From assembly GCF_947489565.1 (NCBI RefSeq), contig NZ_CANLEA010000006.1, forward strand, positions 62,001 through 126,000: a DNA stretch of 64,000 nt. Reading direction: 5' to 3'. A program made the position numbers and the translations under genes. The DNA comes from an uncultured Kordia sp. (GTDB lineage: Bacteria; Bacteroidota; Bacteroidia; Flavobacteriales; Flavobacteriaceae). This document shows, piece after piece, positions 23,080-30,944 of this stretch. Numbering within the stretch: position 1 is the stretch's first letter; each line of letters starts with the position of its first letter. The notes under the pieces were generated by a model that was not told the origin of the DNA, did no database searches, and saw nothing but the letters and a program-made list of their open reading frames with translations.

Positions 23080-24459
23080 TTAAACTCCAAAAACCACACT
23101 AGACTGCAATTTCGTATTCACCAACACTTTCCGTAAAATACGCTGCACATCCATATTGTCTTTTTGTTTGATTAAATGATGTTCGAGTTCGTCAGTATGA
23201 CTGATTTGTAAATCGTTGTCAATAAAGCCATATCCGAGATACAATCCGTTTTTGACAATGATAAACGCCTCTTCATGCACGTTTCTGCCTTTTTGCTTGA
23301 TGACAATATTTTGAGAAGATTTTTTAGAATGATCAATGGCTTGTTGCACACGTTCGTTGTAGGTTTCAACGGTTTCTTCATTCTTGCAAATTCCTAAACA
23401 CGATTGAATCATAAAGTGTGAACATTCTTGAACGTTTTCTTGCAAGTGACAGTATTTCGGACACAATTCAAACTGCATACATAAACGTTCCAAATAGGTT
23501 CTGCAATCGCGAATATTATAGAAAACCAACAACGGATTCTGAATTACTTTGGCATCGTTAATGGCCAAATGTCGTACGCCGCGACGATCTGCATATTCAA
23601 AAATGGCAAAGCGTTTTGGTGCGCGTTTAGAAGCCACATTGTAACGCGGATAATGATGTTTTATAGCAGCATCTTCCATTAACAAAGCAACGAGTTCACT
23701 TCCAGATAATTCGTGATCAATATCAGCAGTTTCTCTGCATAAATCCAGTTCTTTTTTAGACTTGTTGTAGAAATGACTCAACACCCGTTTTTGAATATTT
23801 TTTGCCTTTCCAACATAAATGATTTTACCCTTTTTATTCTTAAAATAATAAATGCCGGGTTGCGTAGGTAAATCGTCAAAAATCTTACTCGGTAAATGTG
23901 GTGGCAAGGTCGCTTCTTTCGATTCTTTTTTTAAGAATTGCTTAAAGGTTGCTTCGGCGTCTTCTTTTGTCAATAATAGTTGAAATAGAACAACCGTTGC
24001 AGCTGCATCGCCGCGTGCTCTATGACGATCTGAAATATGAATGCTGAGCGATTTGCATAATTTCCCCAAACTATACGAGCGCAATCCTGGAATTAATGCA
24101 CGCGATAAACGAACCGTGCAGAGTTTCTTCCGACGAAAGTCAACATCAAGTGCTTTAAATTCATTGCGAATTACGTTGTAATCAAAATTGACATTATGCG
24201 CTACAAAAATGCTATCTTTTGTAATGCTCAACACATCTGCGGCAATTTCTGCAAAAGTTGGCGCATTGGCAACCATGGCATTGTCAATTCCTGTCAAAGC
24301 AGTAATATGTGTTGGAATCAACGCGTTCGGATTTACCAAAGATGTAAATTCATCCACAATAGTATCGCCGTCAAATTTAAAGATAGAAATCTCTGTAATC
24401 TTATTACTGCGTCCTGTCGTTTCGACATCAATGATGGTATAGATTTGGTTTTCTGGCAT
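23080..24459 (-). CDS. DnaQ-like 3'-5' exonuclease fused to a GIY-YIG (UvrC/Cho-like) nuclease domain
   Basis: A 459-residue protein. Residues 5-165 are a DEDDh exonuclease: IIDVETTG (D, E), HNVNFDYNVIRNEF (D) and HRARGDA (H, D). Residues about 195-280 are a GIY-YIG domain: PGIYYFKNKKGKIIYVGKAKNIQKRVLSHF. The C-terminal part has the Cys-rich CPKYCHL...C...CLGICKNEET region common to the flavobacterial and actinobacterial versions. Such fusions are annotated as polymerase III epsilon-like/Cho nucleases and presumed to act in DNA repair. It lies 2 bp after a LexA-like repressor gene on the same strand, so it may be damage-regulated. Confidence 0.9.
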   Translation of the reverse strand: MPENQIYTIIDVETTGRSNKITEISIFKFDGDTIVDEFTSLVNPNALIPTHITALTGIDNAMVANAPTFAEIAADVLSITKDSIFVAHNVNFDYNVIRNEFKALDVDFRRKKLCTVRLSRALIPGLRSYSLGKLCKSLSIHISDRHRARGDAAATVVLFQLLLTKEDAEATFKQFLKKESKEATLPPHLPSKIFDDLPTQPGIYYFKNKKGKIIYVGKAKNIQKRVLSHFYNKSKKELDLCRETADIDHELSGSELVALLMEDAAIKHHYPRYNVASKRAPKRFAIFEYADRRGVRHLAINDAKVIQNPLLVFYNIRDCRTYLERLCMQFELCPKYCHLQENVQECSHFMIQSCLGICKNEETVETYNERVQQAIDHSKKSSQNIVIKQKGRNVHEEAFIIVKNGLYLGYGFIDNDLQISHTDELEHHLIKQKDNMDVQRILRKVLVNTKLQSSVVFGV

Positions 24460-24461
24460 GA

Positions 24462-25229
24462 TTACGACATTCTTTTCACAGCTTCCAATTCCACTTGCAA
24501 TTCACGAAACATCGCCATAATACTGCTTAATTTCAATTCTTTTTCGTCATATTCTTGCGTATTGATGCAACAGGTAAATTCCCAAAGTTCTAGTACATCT
24601 TCCATCTGAACATGATACGGCTCGTAGGCTTTATTATCGCTACTCAACAGCAAACCTTGTCCTGTAAAATGTTTAGAAATACGCTTGTAAACCAAACCGT
24701 CATTTTTTGTCAACACAATATATGTCCGACCATCTTTGACATCGTTGATATCATCGACAAACTTAGCTACGATATACGAACCATCTTTTACAGGCAGCAT
24801 GGAATCTCCTTTTATGGGAAAGGCTCTGTGCGTTCCTGTGGGCAAAAACGGTAATTTTATTTTTTCTAATTGTTCAATATATTCAGGATCTGCGTAACCC
24901 GCTAAATATCCAGCAGACGCTTTCGTTGGAATAATTTCGATGAGTTCTTCATCACTTTCATTGACCGTAATCGGAAATAACAAACGCTGATTTCCCACTT
25001 GCATAAACGAACTGTCTTTGGCTTGCGTGAGATCGTTTTTAACCAAAATATCAATCGGTAACTTAAAATAGTCCGACAAGTCAATTAAGCGATCAATAGG
25101 CGGCTCCGATCTTCCTTCTTCATACGATCCTACCATAGAGCGCGACCAGTTTAAAGCTTCGGCAAAACGTTCTTGTGAAAGACCTTTGAGCGTTCGCAAA
25201 TGCTTGATGTTTTTTTGAATATTTCGCAT
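24462..25229 (-). CDS. XRE-family LexA/CI-like repressor with S24 peptidase domain
   Basis: A 255-residue protein. Residues 3-62 are an XRE helix-turn-helix (IKHLRTLKGLSQERFAEALNWSRSMVGSYEEGRSEPP). Residues about 110-215 form an S24 domain: cleavage-type A-G in KASAGYLAGY, nucleophile Ser in IKGDSMLPVKDGSYIV and the general base Lys in LVYKRIS. Such repressors self-cleave after DNA damage. A TAACGT-N15-ACGTTA inverted repeat overlaps the start (25229-25255) and may be its own operator. It precedes the exonuclease gene by 2 bp. Confidence 0.88.
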   Translation of the reverse strand: MRNIQKNIKHLRTLKGLSQERFAEALNWSRSMVGSYEEGRSEPPIDRLIDLSDYFKLPIDILVKNDLTQAKDSSFMQVGNQRLLFPITVNESDEELIEIIPTKASAGYLAGYADPEYIEQLEKIKLPFLPTGTHRAFPIKGDSMLPVKDGSYIVAKFVDDINDVKDGRTYIVLTKNDGLVYKRISKHFTGQGLLLSSDNKAYEPYHVQMEDVLELWEFTCCINTQEYDEKELKLSSIMAMFRELQVELEAVKRMS

Positions 25230-25515
25230 AACGTTTGGGTTTAAAATCTACGTTACTTATGAAATTTTAAAATGTGTGAAATATAATTTGAATTATATCG
25301 TGTATGGACGAATCATAAAATCTAAACATAACATGGCTACGGTTCTATTTTAGGATGAAGCATGTGCGCGATAGAAACTAATTATTCACTCTATTTTAGA
25401 GTTTTATAAGTAATACTACAAATATAAGCAATAGATGCTACAAATAAAAGCTAATTGCAGAAACTACAGATTTATGATTTGAAGATTGCTTCGTTTTTAG
25501 ACTTTTTTGACAATG

Positions 25516-25932
25516 TTATTCTTCTTGCAATGCTTCTAGAAAGCTTAGTAAATGGAAGGTGCGTTCTCGAAACTGATTTTTTTCATGAGTCGCAACTGCT
25601 GCCATCGTCATCGTGCCGCCTTCGTATAATTTGTGGTAAAACGCTTGGTAATATGCTAAGTCTGCTTTTTGAAATTTAACCCAATGCGTTTGTGAATCGA
25701 ATAGTAATTGTACAGATGACTTTTTAGGATTTGCTTTTAATTGTAGCAATACTTCATCCATTAGTTTTTGCCATGAAGCCAACGCTTCTTGTTCACATTT
25801 TACAGTACTAATAGTAGCTGGTGTTACACTTTCCAGACATTTTCGATTTTCTTGATCGATGATGGTGGCGGTTTGCTGACCAAAACAGAAATTGGTCAGT
25901 AGTATTGCAAAAAAGAGAACGATTTTTTTCAT
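25516..25932 (-). CDS. LprI-like (DUF1311) secreted protein
   Basis: A 138-residue exported protein with signal peptide MKKIVLFFAILLTNFCFGQ. The mature part matches the DUF1311/LprI lysozyme-inhibitor-like family: CLESVTPATISTVKCEQEALASWQKLMDEVLLQL, SSVQLLFDSQTHWVKFQKADLAYYQAFY and GTMTMAAVATHEKNQFRERTFHLL. Periplasmic; inhibition of lysozyme is a family suggestion only. It stands alone. Confidence 0.8.
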   Translation of the reverse strand: MKKIVLFFAILLTNFCFGQQTATIIDQENRKCLESVTPATISTVKCEQEALASWQKLMDEVLLQLKANPKKSSVQLLFDSQTHWVKFQKADLAYYQAFYHKLYEGGTMTMAAVATHEKNQFRERTFHLLSFLEALQEE

Positions 25933-26005
25933 ACCTAAAAGATACTAATTTTTGTAATGTGACAGATTGTATTTTTAGAGTGAGATATATTCTGATATCA
26001 AACAA

Positions 26006-27358
26006 TTAACGACGTTTGTTCTTATTTCTACGGTTGTAATTTTTATCGCCTCTCGTTTTTGGCTTTTTGTATTTTTTTGCGATTTCTCTTCGATACGATC
26101 CACCTTGATTGGTTTTCTTGTTTTTGTCTTTCTTTTCGTGAAAACCTTTGGCCAATCCTTCTGTTTTAGACGGATTGTTATGTTCGCGAATATGCGTTTG
26201 TTCTTCTGGCGCTAATTCATTGGAGATAGTAACTTCTTCTGGAAATTCGAGTTGCGGAATTTCGTAGTTCATCAACGTTTCAATCGCTTCTTTGAATTCC
26301 TTTTCTTTTTCTTTATAAAATAAAACTGCATTTCCTTTGGCTTGGGCTCTACCAGCTCTACCAATTCGGTGCATGTAATTTTCAGGATAGTTTGGTGTAT
26401 TAAAATTGAATACGTGCGTAATCATGTCTAAATCCAAACCACGCGCCATGACATCGGTTGCGACTAAGATTCTGTTTTCTCCAGCATTGAAATTTTCAAT
26501 CGAACGAATTCTGTAATTCTGTGTTTTATTGGAATGAATCACCGCAACATCATCTCCAAAATCGCTTCGTAACGAGTCAAACAATCGATCTGCCAAACGC
26601 TTATTCGTAATAAAAACCAAGACTTTACTATAGGTTTCTGCATCTTTTAATAAATGCGTCAATAAATTGACTTTGGTATAAAAGTTTTGAACCGCATAAC
26701 AGGTTTGCGAAATATTGTCTAACGGCGTTCCGCTGACAGCGATAGAAATGGTATGTGGAGAAACAAAGAAATCATCAATTAGCATTTTTACATCATCGGT
26801 CATCGTTGCCGAAAACATAATATTTTGACGTTGCTCTGGAAGTAATTCAAAGATGTTGGTAATCTGAAAACGAAATCCTAAATCTAACATGACATCTACC
26901 TCATCAATCACTAACTTTTTGATCGCTTTTAGTTGCAAAGCTCTGCTCAATACCAAATCGTATAAACGTCCAGGAGTTGCGACTACGATATCTGCGCCTT
27001 GTTGCAAACTTTGCGCTTGTGTATTCATGTTTACGCCACCATATACACCAACAATTCGTACATTGATATATTTGGCAAACAATTCAATTTGTTCTACCAC
27101 CTGAATCACCAATTCACGTGTAGGAACTAAGACTAAAATTCGCGGATTGACTTGCTTCGAGAATTTTAAATCACGCAACAACGGCAACATATAGGCAAAG
27201 GTTTTTCCTGTTCCTGTTTGTGCAATTCCAACCACATCTTTCCCAGAACGAATCACAGAGAATGATTGTTCTTGAATAGGCGTTGGCGTTGTAAAACCTA
27301 AGTCTTCAATTGCATAATGCAACTGTTTCGATAAGTCAAAATCCTGAAAAGTAGACAT
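26006..27358 (-). CDS. DEAD-box RNA helicase
   Basis: About 450 residues. Start at MSTFQDFDLSKQ (27358) is preferred over an ATG 7 codons upstream because the conserved F-x-x-F/L of DEAD-box N-termini follows it. Motifs: Q motif TPIQEQSF, Walker A AQTGTGKTFAY, DEVD instead of DEAD in motif II (KLVIDEVDVMLD), SAT (MFSATM), and HRIGRAGR. A basic K/R/N-rich tail (about 400-450) probably binds RNA. Cytoplasmic RNA remodelling, for example ribosome assembly or cold adaptation. Confidence 0.93.
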   Translation of the reverse strand: MSTFQDFDLSKQLHYAIEDLGFTTPTPIQEQSFSVIRSGKDVVGIAQTGTGKTFAYMLPLLRDLKFSKQVNPRILVLVPTRELVIQVVEQIELFAKYINVRIVGVYGGVNMNTQAQSLQQGADIVVATPGRLYDLVLSRALQLKAIKKLVIDEVDVMLDLGFRFQITNIFELLPEQRQNIMFSATMTDDVKMLIDDFFVSPHTISIAVSGTPLDNISQTCYAVQNFYTKVNLLTHLLKDAETYSKVLVFITNKRLADRLFDSLRSDFGDDVAVIHSNKTQNYRIRSIENFNAGENRILVATDVMARGLDLDMITHVFNFNTPNYPENYMHRIGRAGRAQAKGNAVLFYKEKEKEFKEAIETLMNYEIPQLEFPEEVTISNELAPEEQTHIREHNNPSKTEGLAKGFHEKKDKNKKTNQGGSYRREIAKKYKKPKTRGDKNYNRRNKNKRR

Positions 27359-27442
27359 AACCGTGTAAATTTTGCGCAAATGTAGTGTATTTCATCACTT
27401 TAGCGCGATGAAAGTAGATTATTTTATACAAGATACAATTTG

Positions 27443-27781
27443 TTAGTCTATAAATTCAATATAAGAAGAGGTTCCGCCAGATAGATCGCCATTCAACCAG
27501 TGCCAATCAAAGTTTAGAAGTAATTTACCATCAGCAGCTTTTGAGATGATTCCTTTGGAAGCTCCAGCTTTTAAATCGCCACTTGTGGTAATACATTGAA
27601 ATAGTAATTCAATACGATTTTCAGCAACTTGTTTTCCAACCACAAAGCCTTCTTTAATTTCGCCACCTTTGTACGTACCTGTAATGATTGTTCCTTCTTG
27701 ATAATACTGAAAAATGGTTTCGTTAGAAGAAAGCCCGTTTTTATTTTCAGTCGTGATAAATTTTTTATGGTGTAGTGTCAA
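27443..27781 (-). CDS. small beta-rich hypothetical protein (n-acetylglutamate synthase-named family)
   Basis: A 112-residue protein of a flavobacterial family often labelled n-acetylglutamate synthase without evidence. It has repeated MORN-like strands (GTIITGTYKGGEIKEGFVVGKQ, IELLFQCITTSGDLKAGASKG, LNFDWHWLNGDLSGGTSSYIE) and none of the kinase/GNAT features of real NAGS enzymes. It overlaps the end of the YitT gene by 17 bp, so it is likely co-transcribed. Function unknown. Confidence 0.7.
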   Translation of the reverse strand: MTLHHKKFITTENKNGLSSNETIFQYYQEGTIITGTYKGGEIKEGFVVGKQVAENRIELLFQCITTSGDLKAGASKGIISKAADGKLLLNFDWHWLNGDLSGGTSSYIEFID

Positions 27782-28691
27782 GAGTTTTCTTTTTTTCTTT
27801 TTCTGTTTGATTGTAAAGTGCAGGAGATAGTTTTTTAAAACCTTCTTTGGTCAAATACTTGGTTAAAATTCCACCTTTTATATTGTTAACATCAAATTCT
27901 ATGATAAACGCATTTGGGTCAATTTTATCAATTAACGTATATGTTCTGCGAATATCAATTCGGTTGATAACTGTATGAATGATATCTTTTTCGGCTTGTG
28001 CACCGCGTTTTCCATAACCACGAGCGCCTTTGTACAATGTAGTTCCTGCGCCAACAATGCTAATAAGTTTTTCGTCAATTTCTTGAGAATGTTCTGAGAC
28101 AATCATCAATCCGACATAATCTTCAAAACCTTCAATCATGAGGTCAATCACTTTTCCTGTGACCAGAAATGTCAAAATAGAATACATGGCAATTTCTACC
28201 GAAAGGAGCAAAGCAGTTGCACTGAATAGAATGGCATTAAAGCCTAAAATTACTTTTCCAATGCTGATACCTAAACGTTCGTTGATGAAGATGCCTAGAA
28301 TTTCTGAACCGTCTAATACGGCACCATTTTTAATACTGAGTCCAATGCCTGCACCAAGAAACAATCCGCCAAAAATGGCGATGAGCAATTTATCATCGGT
28401 GACTGCAGAAAAATTTTCAAAGTGAATAAAAATGGCCAATCCTACAATGGCAAAAATTGATTTGAGAAAGATGCGTTTTGTTAGTGTAAACCAGGCTAAA
28501 GCTAAAAAAGGAACACTGACAATGAGGAGCACGACTGAGATATTTACAGGAAATAATTCGCTTAGTAAAATGGCAATTCCAGTAACGCCACCATCTAGAA
28601 ATCCGTTGGGAAGCAAGAACATTTTGAGTCCAATACTTGCCAATAAAATTCCGATGATAATTTGAAAAATCTCTGAAATGAGTCGTTTCAT
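27765..28691 (-). CDS. YitT family membrane protein (DUF161/DUF2179)
   Basis: A 308-residue protein with five or six transmembrane helices in residues 1-190 (GILLASIGLKMFLLPNGFLDGGVTGIAILLSELF, with the family's N-G-x-x-D-G-G-x-x-G) followed by a cytosolic DUF2179 domain (about 210-290: SIVGAGTTLYKGARGYGKRGAQAEKDIIHTVINR). The transported substrate of this widespread family is unknown. Confidence 0.88.
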   Translation of the reverse strand: MKRLISEIFQIIIGILLASIGLKMFLLPNGFLDGGVTGIAILLSELFPVNISVVLLIVSVPFLALAWFTLTKRIFLKSIFAIVGLAIFIHFENFSAVTDDKLLIAIFGGLFLGAGIGLSIKNGAVLDGSEILGIFINERLGISIGKVILGFNAILFSATALLLSVEIAMYSILTFLVTGKVIDLMIEGFEDYVGLMIVSEHSQEIDEKLISIVGAGTTLYKGARGYGKRGAQAEKDIIHTVINRIDIRRTYTLIDKIDPNAFIIEFDVNNIKGGILTKYLTKEGFKKLSPALYNQTEKEKKKTLDTTP

Positions 28692-28822
28692 AAGTAATTT
28701 ACAAGTGTATTGGTTCTAATGTTTTCAAGATACAAAACTTCAAACCATTCGTAAGTAATACTCGTAGTAATTTTAAAAAGCGATCACTTGGATTGTTGAG
28801 TTGGGTAAAGATTCTGTATTCA

Positions 28823-29398
28823 TCATTCTTTACCTGATTCAAACTCGAACTTTGGCGTCATGCAAGAAATTAGTTCTTTGTCGAGTGTTGTTGCGCCAAT
28901 ATATCCTTTCCCACGTAAGTAATAAAAAAGAAAAGCTTCATCTTTTAAGTCTGCTTTCATCACTAATAAATCTTCGTATTCGCAAAAGGGAGTTGTAAGT
29001 TTTCCTTGATAACTCATAATCGTGTAGGTTGTATTTCCATCAAGTGTTTTCCATGAATGTCCTACTTTAAATGACGAATCGTATCGAACCTGTTCTTTAT
29101 TAAATTCTTCTCTGTAAGCGTATACCACACCTTTTTCAGTTCGTAAATACAGTACATCGCTATTGCCTCCTTTCCAAGTTTGTTTGAATTCAATATACGT
29201 TTTACCATTAAACTTCTTTTTCCCGATCTTCTTTTCTGTATAATAAGAAATTCCCCAAAAAAACTTTTTTACAGAGATATCAATCGGAAAGTAGCTTTCA
29301 TTTTTTTTGGTTTCACAGAATCCTTCGCCTTCTTCCAATTGTGCGAAACAGTTGTATGAGAAAAACAAGAGTATGGGAATTAAAACTGTATGTTTCAT
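28823..29398 (-). CDS. secreted hypothetical protein
   Basis: A 191-residue protein with signal peptide MKHTVLIPILLFFSYNCFA. The mature part is beta-rich with alternating charged and aromatic residues (YIEFKQTWKGGNSDVLYLRTEKGVVYAYREEF, SFKVGHSWKTLDGNTTYTIMSY), a pattern seen in Bacteroidota periplasmic proteins of unknown function. One Cys pair (C28, C137 by rough count) may form a disulfide. Alone, with a gap before the TolC gene. Confidence 0.65.
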   Translation of the reverse strand: MKHTVLIPILLFFSYNCFAQLEEGEGFCETKKNESYFPIDISVKKFFWGISYYTEKKIGKKKFNGKTYIEFKQTWKGGNSDVLYLRTEKGVVYAYREEFNKEQVRYDSSFKVGHSWKTLDGNTTYTIMSYQGKLTTPFCEYEDLLVMKADLKDEAFLFYYLRGKGYIGATTLDKELISCMTPKFEFESGKE

Positions 29399-29480
29399 GA
29401 GTTGTACAAATGTGAAATTATGATATAATTTTCAAGATACAGAAACTTTAAAGGATTCAACGGAAATACAAGTGGCTTTT

Positions 29481-30944
29481 TTAGTTTGCCTCTTTTTTGA
29501 TGATGTTTTCGCCTTTTATAAAATCATAGAGCGTCAATTTTCGCAGTTCATAGTAAAGTTCCCAATATTCGCGAAGACTTTGATAATAGTTATAAATGGC
29601 GGTGTCTTTTTCACTTTGGGCAATATTTAAATCTGTGATAGAAACTTTTCCAATAGCAAAGCGTCTTTTTGAAGCATTGTATCGTTTGACCGCGATTTCT
29701 GAAGCTCTTTTTGTAATTTTTACCGACAGTTCAATTTGCTGCCATTCCAAGTATTTTAAACTCAATTCGCGTCGTGCAGTTAAGAGTTCTTGTTCGTTGG
29801 TGCTTCGAATTAAATCGAGGTTTGCTCTGGCAATTTTTCGTTCAGCTTTTCGTTTTCCCCAAGAAAATATAGGAGCTCTAAAAGTAAGTGCAAAGTTTTG
29901 TTGAACCAATAAATCTGAGTACGCACGATTTAATAATTCGTCTTGTTGAGTAAGCCCAAAGTTTCCTGTAATTCCCAAAGTAAAACCTTCACTTTTGGTT
30001 TTGGCAATTTCTTGTTCGGCTTCGGCAATTTTTCGTTGATGATTAATGCGTAATTTTCTGTTTTCAAATGCTTTTTCAAAGAGTTGTAGCGAGTCAATTT
30101 TAATAAAAATTAGTTCTTCAGGAATGATCAATTCAATGTTTGATTCGCCTTGAATTCCTAGTTGATCCAACAAAGCTTGTTTGGTGAGTTTTAATTCGTT
30201 TTTAGAAATGATCAGTTCTTTTTCGGCGTTTAATAAGCTGAGTTCAGATTGTAACAAATCATTTTCATAGAGCTTTCCAATATTGAAACGTCCTTCGGAA
30301 ATTTTATAAATAGTATCTTGACTTTTCTTGTTGATCGTAGCATTATCTGACTTGATTTTAGCCAAGATGTAATCAAAAAATCGACTTGTTGTATTGTATG
30401 AGATGTCTTCTAATTGTTCTACCAATTCACGTTTAGATTCTTCAAAAATAAGCGGTTGAATTTTCTTTTCCCAACGAAAAGGATTGTAGAATAATGATTC
30501 TTGAAAATAGCTAATTGTCAATGGAGTAGAAGAGTATGTGGTAAAGTTGGGATTGGAAAAAATATCGATTCGGTTCAATGAAGATGATACACTAAATTCT
30601 CCACCTGTAAACGGTACAATTTGATTCACATCTAAAGAAATAGAAGAAAATGCCTGATTCTGACCAATAAAAATATCGGTTCCATCATCGGCAGTAATTC
30701 GGTTGATAGAACGTTGATAGTTTGGCAGTGTTCCTCTTATATTTAACGATGGAAAAAATCCTGCTTTATAAGATTGATATTGCCAATAGTTGACTTCGGC
30801 ATTGTTTTTTGCGGTTAAATATTCAATCGATTTACTTTTAGAAAGTTCAATGGCATCTTCTAAAGTAAGCACTGTTTTTGTTTCCTGTGCCATGAGTTGC
30901 CAACAGACACCAAAGAATAGTATATATGTGATGTATTTTTTCAT
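29481..30944 (-). CDS. TolC family outer membrane efflux protein
   Basis: A 487-residue protein. The start at 30944 is chosen because the signal peptide (MKKYITYILFFGVCWQLMAQ) begins there and its ATG overlaps the RND stop as ATGA. It has two OEP repeats: LEDAIELSKSKSIEYLTAKNNAEVNYWQYQSYKAGFFPSL and the later EQELLTARRELSLKYLEWQQIELSVKITKRASEIAVKRYNASKRRFAIGKVSITDLNIAQSEKDTAIYNYYQSLREYW. Forms the outer-membrane channel for the adaptor and two RND pumps encoded just upstream. Last gene of the cassette. Confidence 0.9.
   Translation of the reverse strand: MKKYITYILFFGVCWQLMAQETKTVLTLEDAIELSKSKSIEYLTAKNNAEVNYWQYQSYKAGFFPSLNIRGTLPNYQRSINRITADDGTDIFIGQNQAFSSISLDVNQIVPFTGGEFSVSSSLNRIDIFSNPNFTTYSSTPLTISYFQESLFYNPFRWEKKIQPLIFEESKRELVEQLEDISYNTTSRFFDYILAKIKSDNATINKKSQDTIYKISEGRFNIGKLYENDLLQSELSLLNAEKELIISKNELKLTKQALLDQLGIQGESNIELIIPEELIFIKIDSLQLFEKAFENRKLRINHQRKIAEAEQEIAKTKSEGFTLGITGNFGLTQQDELLNRAYSDLLVQQNFALTFRAPIFSWGKRKAERKIARANLDLIRSTNEQELLTARRELSLKYLEWQQIELSVKITKRASEIAVKRYNASKRRFAIGKVSITDLNIAQSEKDTAIYNYYQSLREYWELYYELRKLTLYDFIKGENIIKKEAN

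Noticed and set aside
25400-25480. Repeated CTACAAATA-type words in the gap before the LexA-like gene
   Set aside because: Short, AT-rich and imperfect; no arrangement tied to a promoter could be shown.
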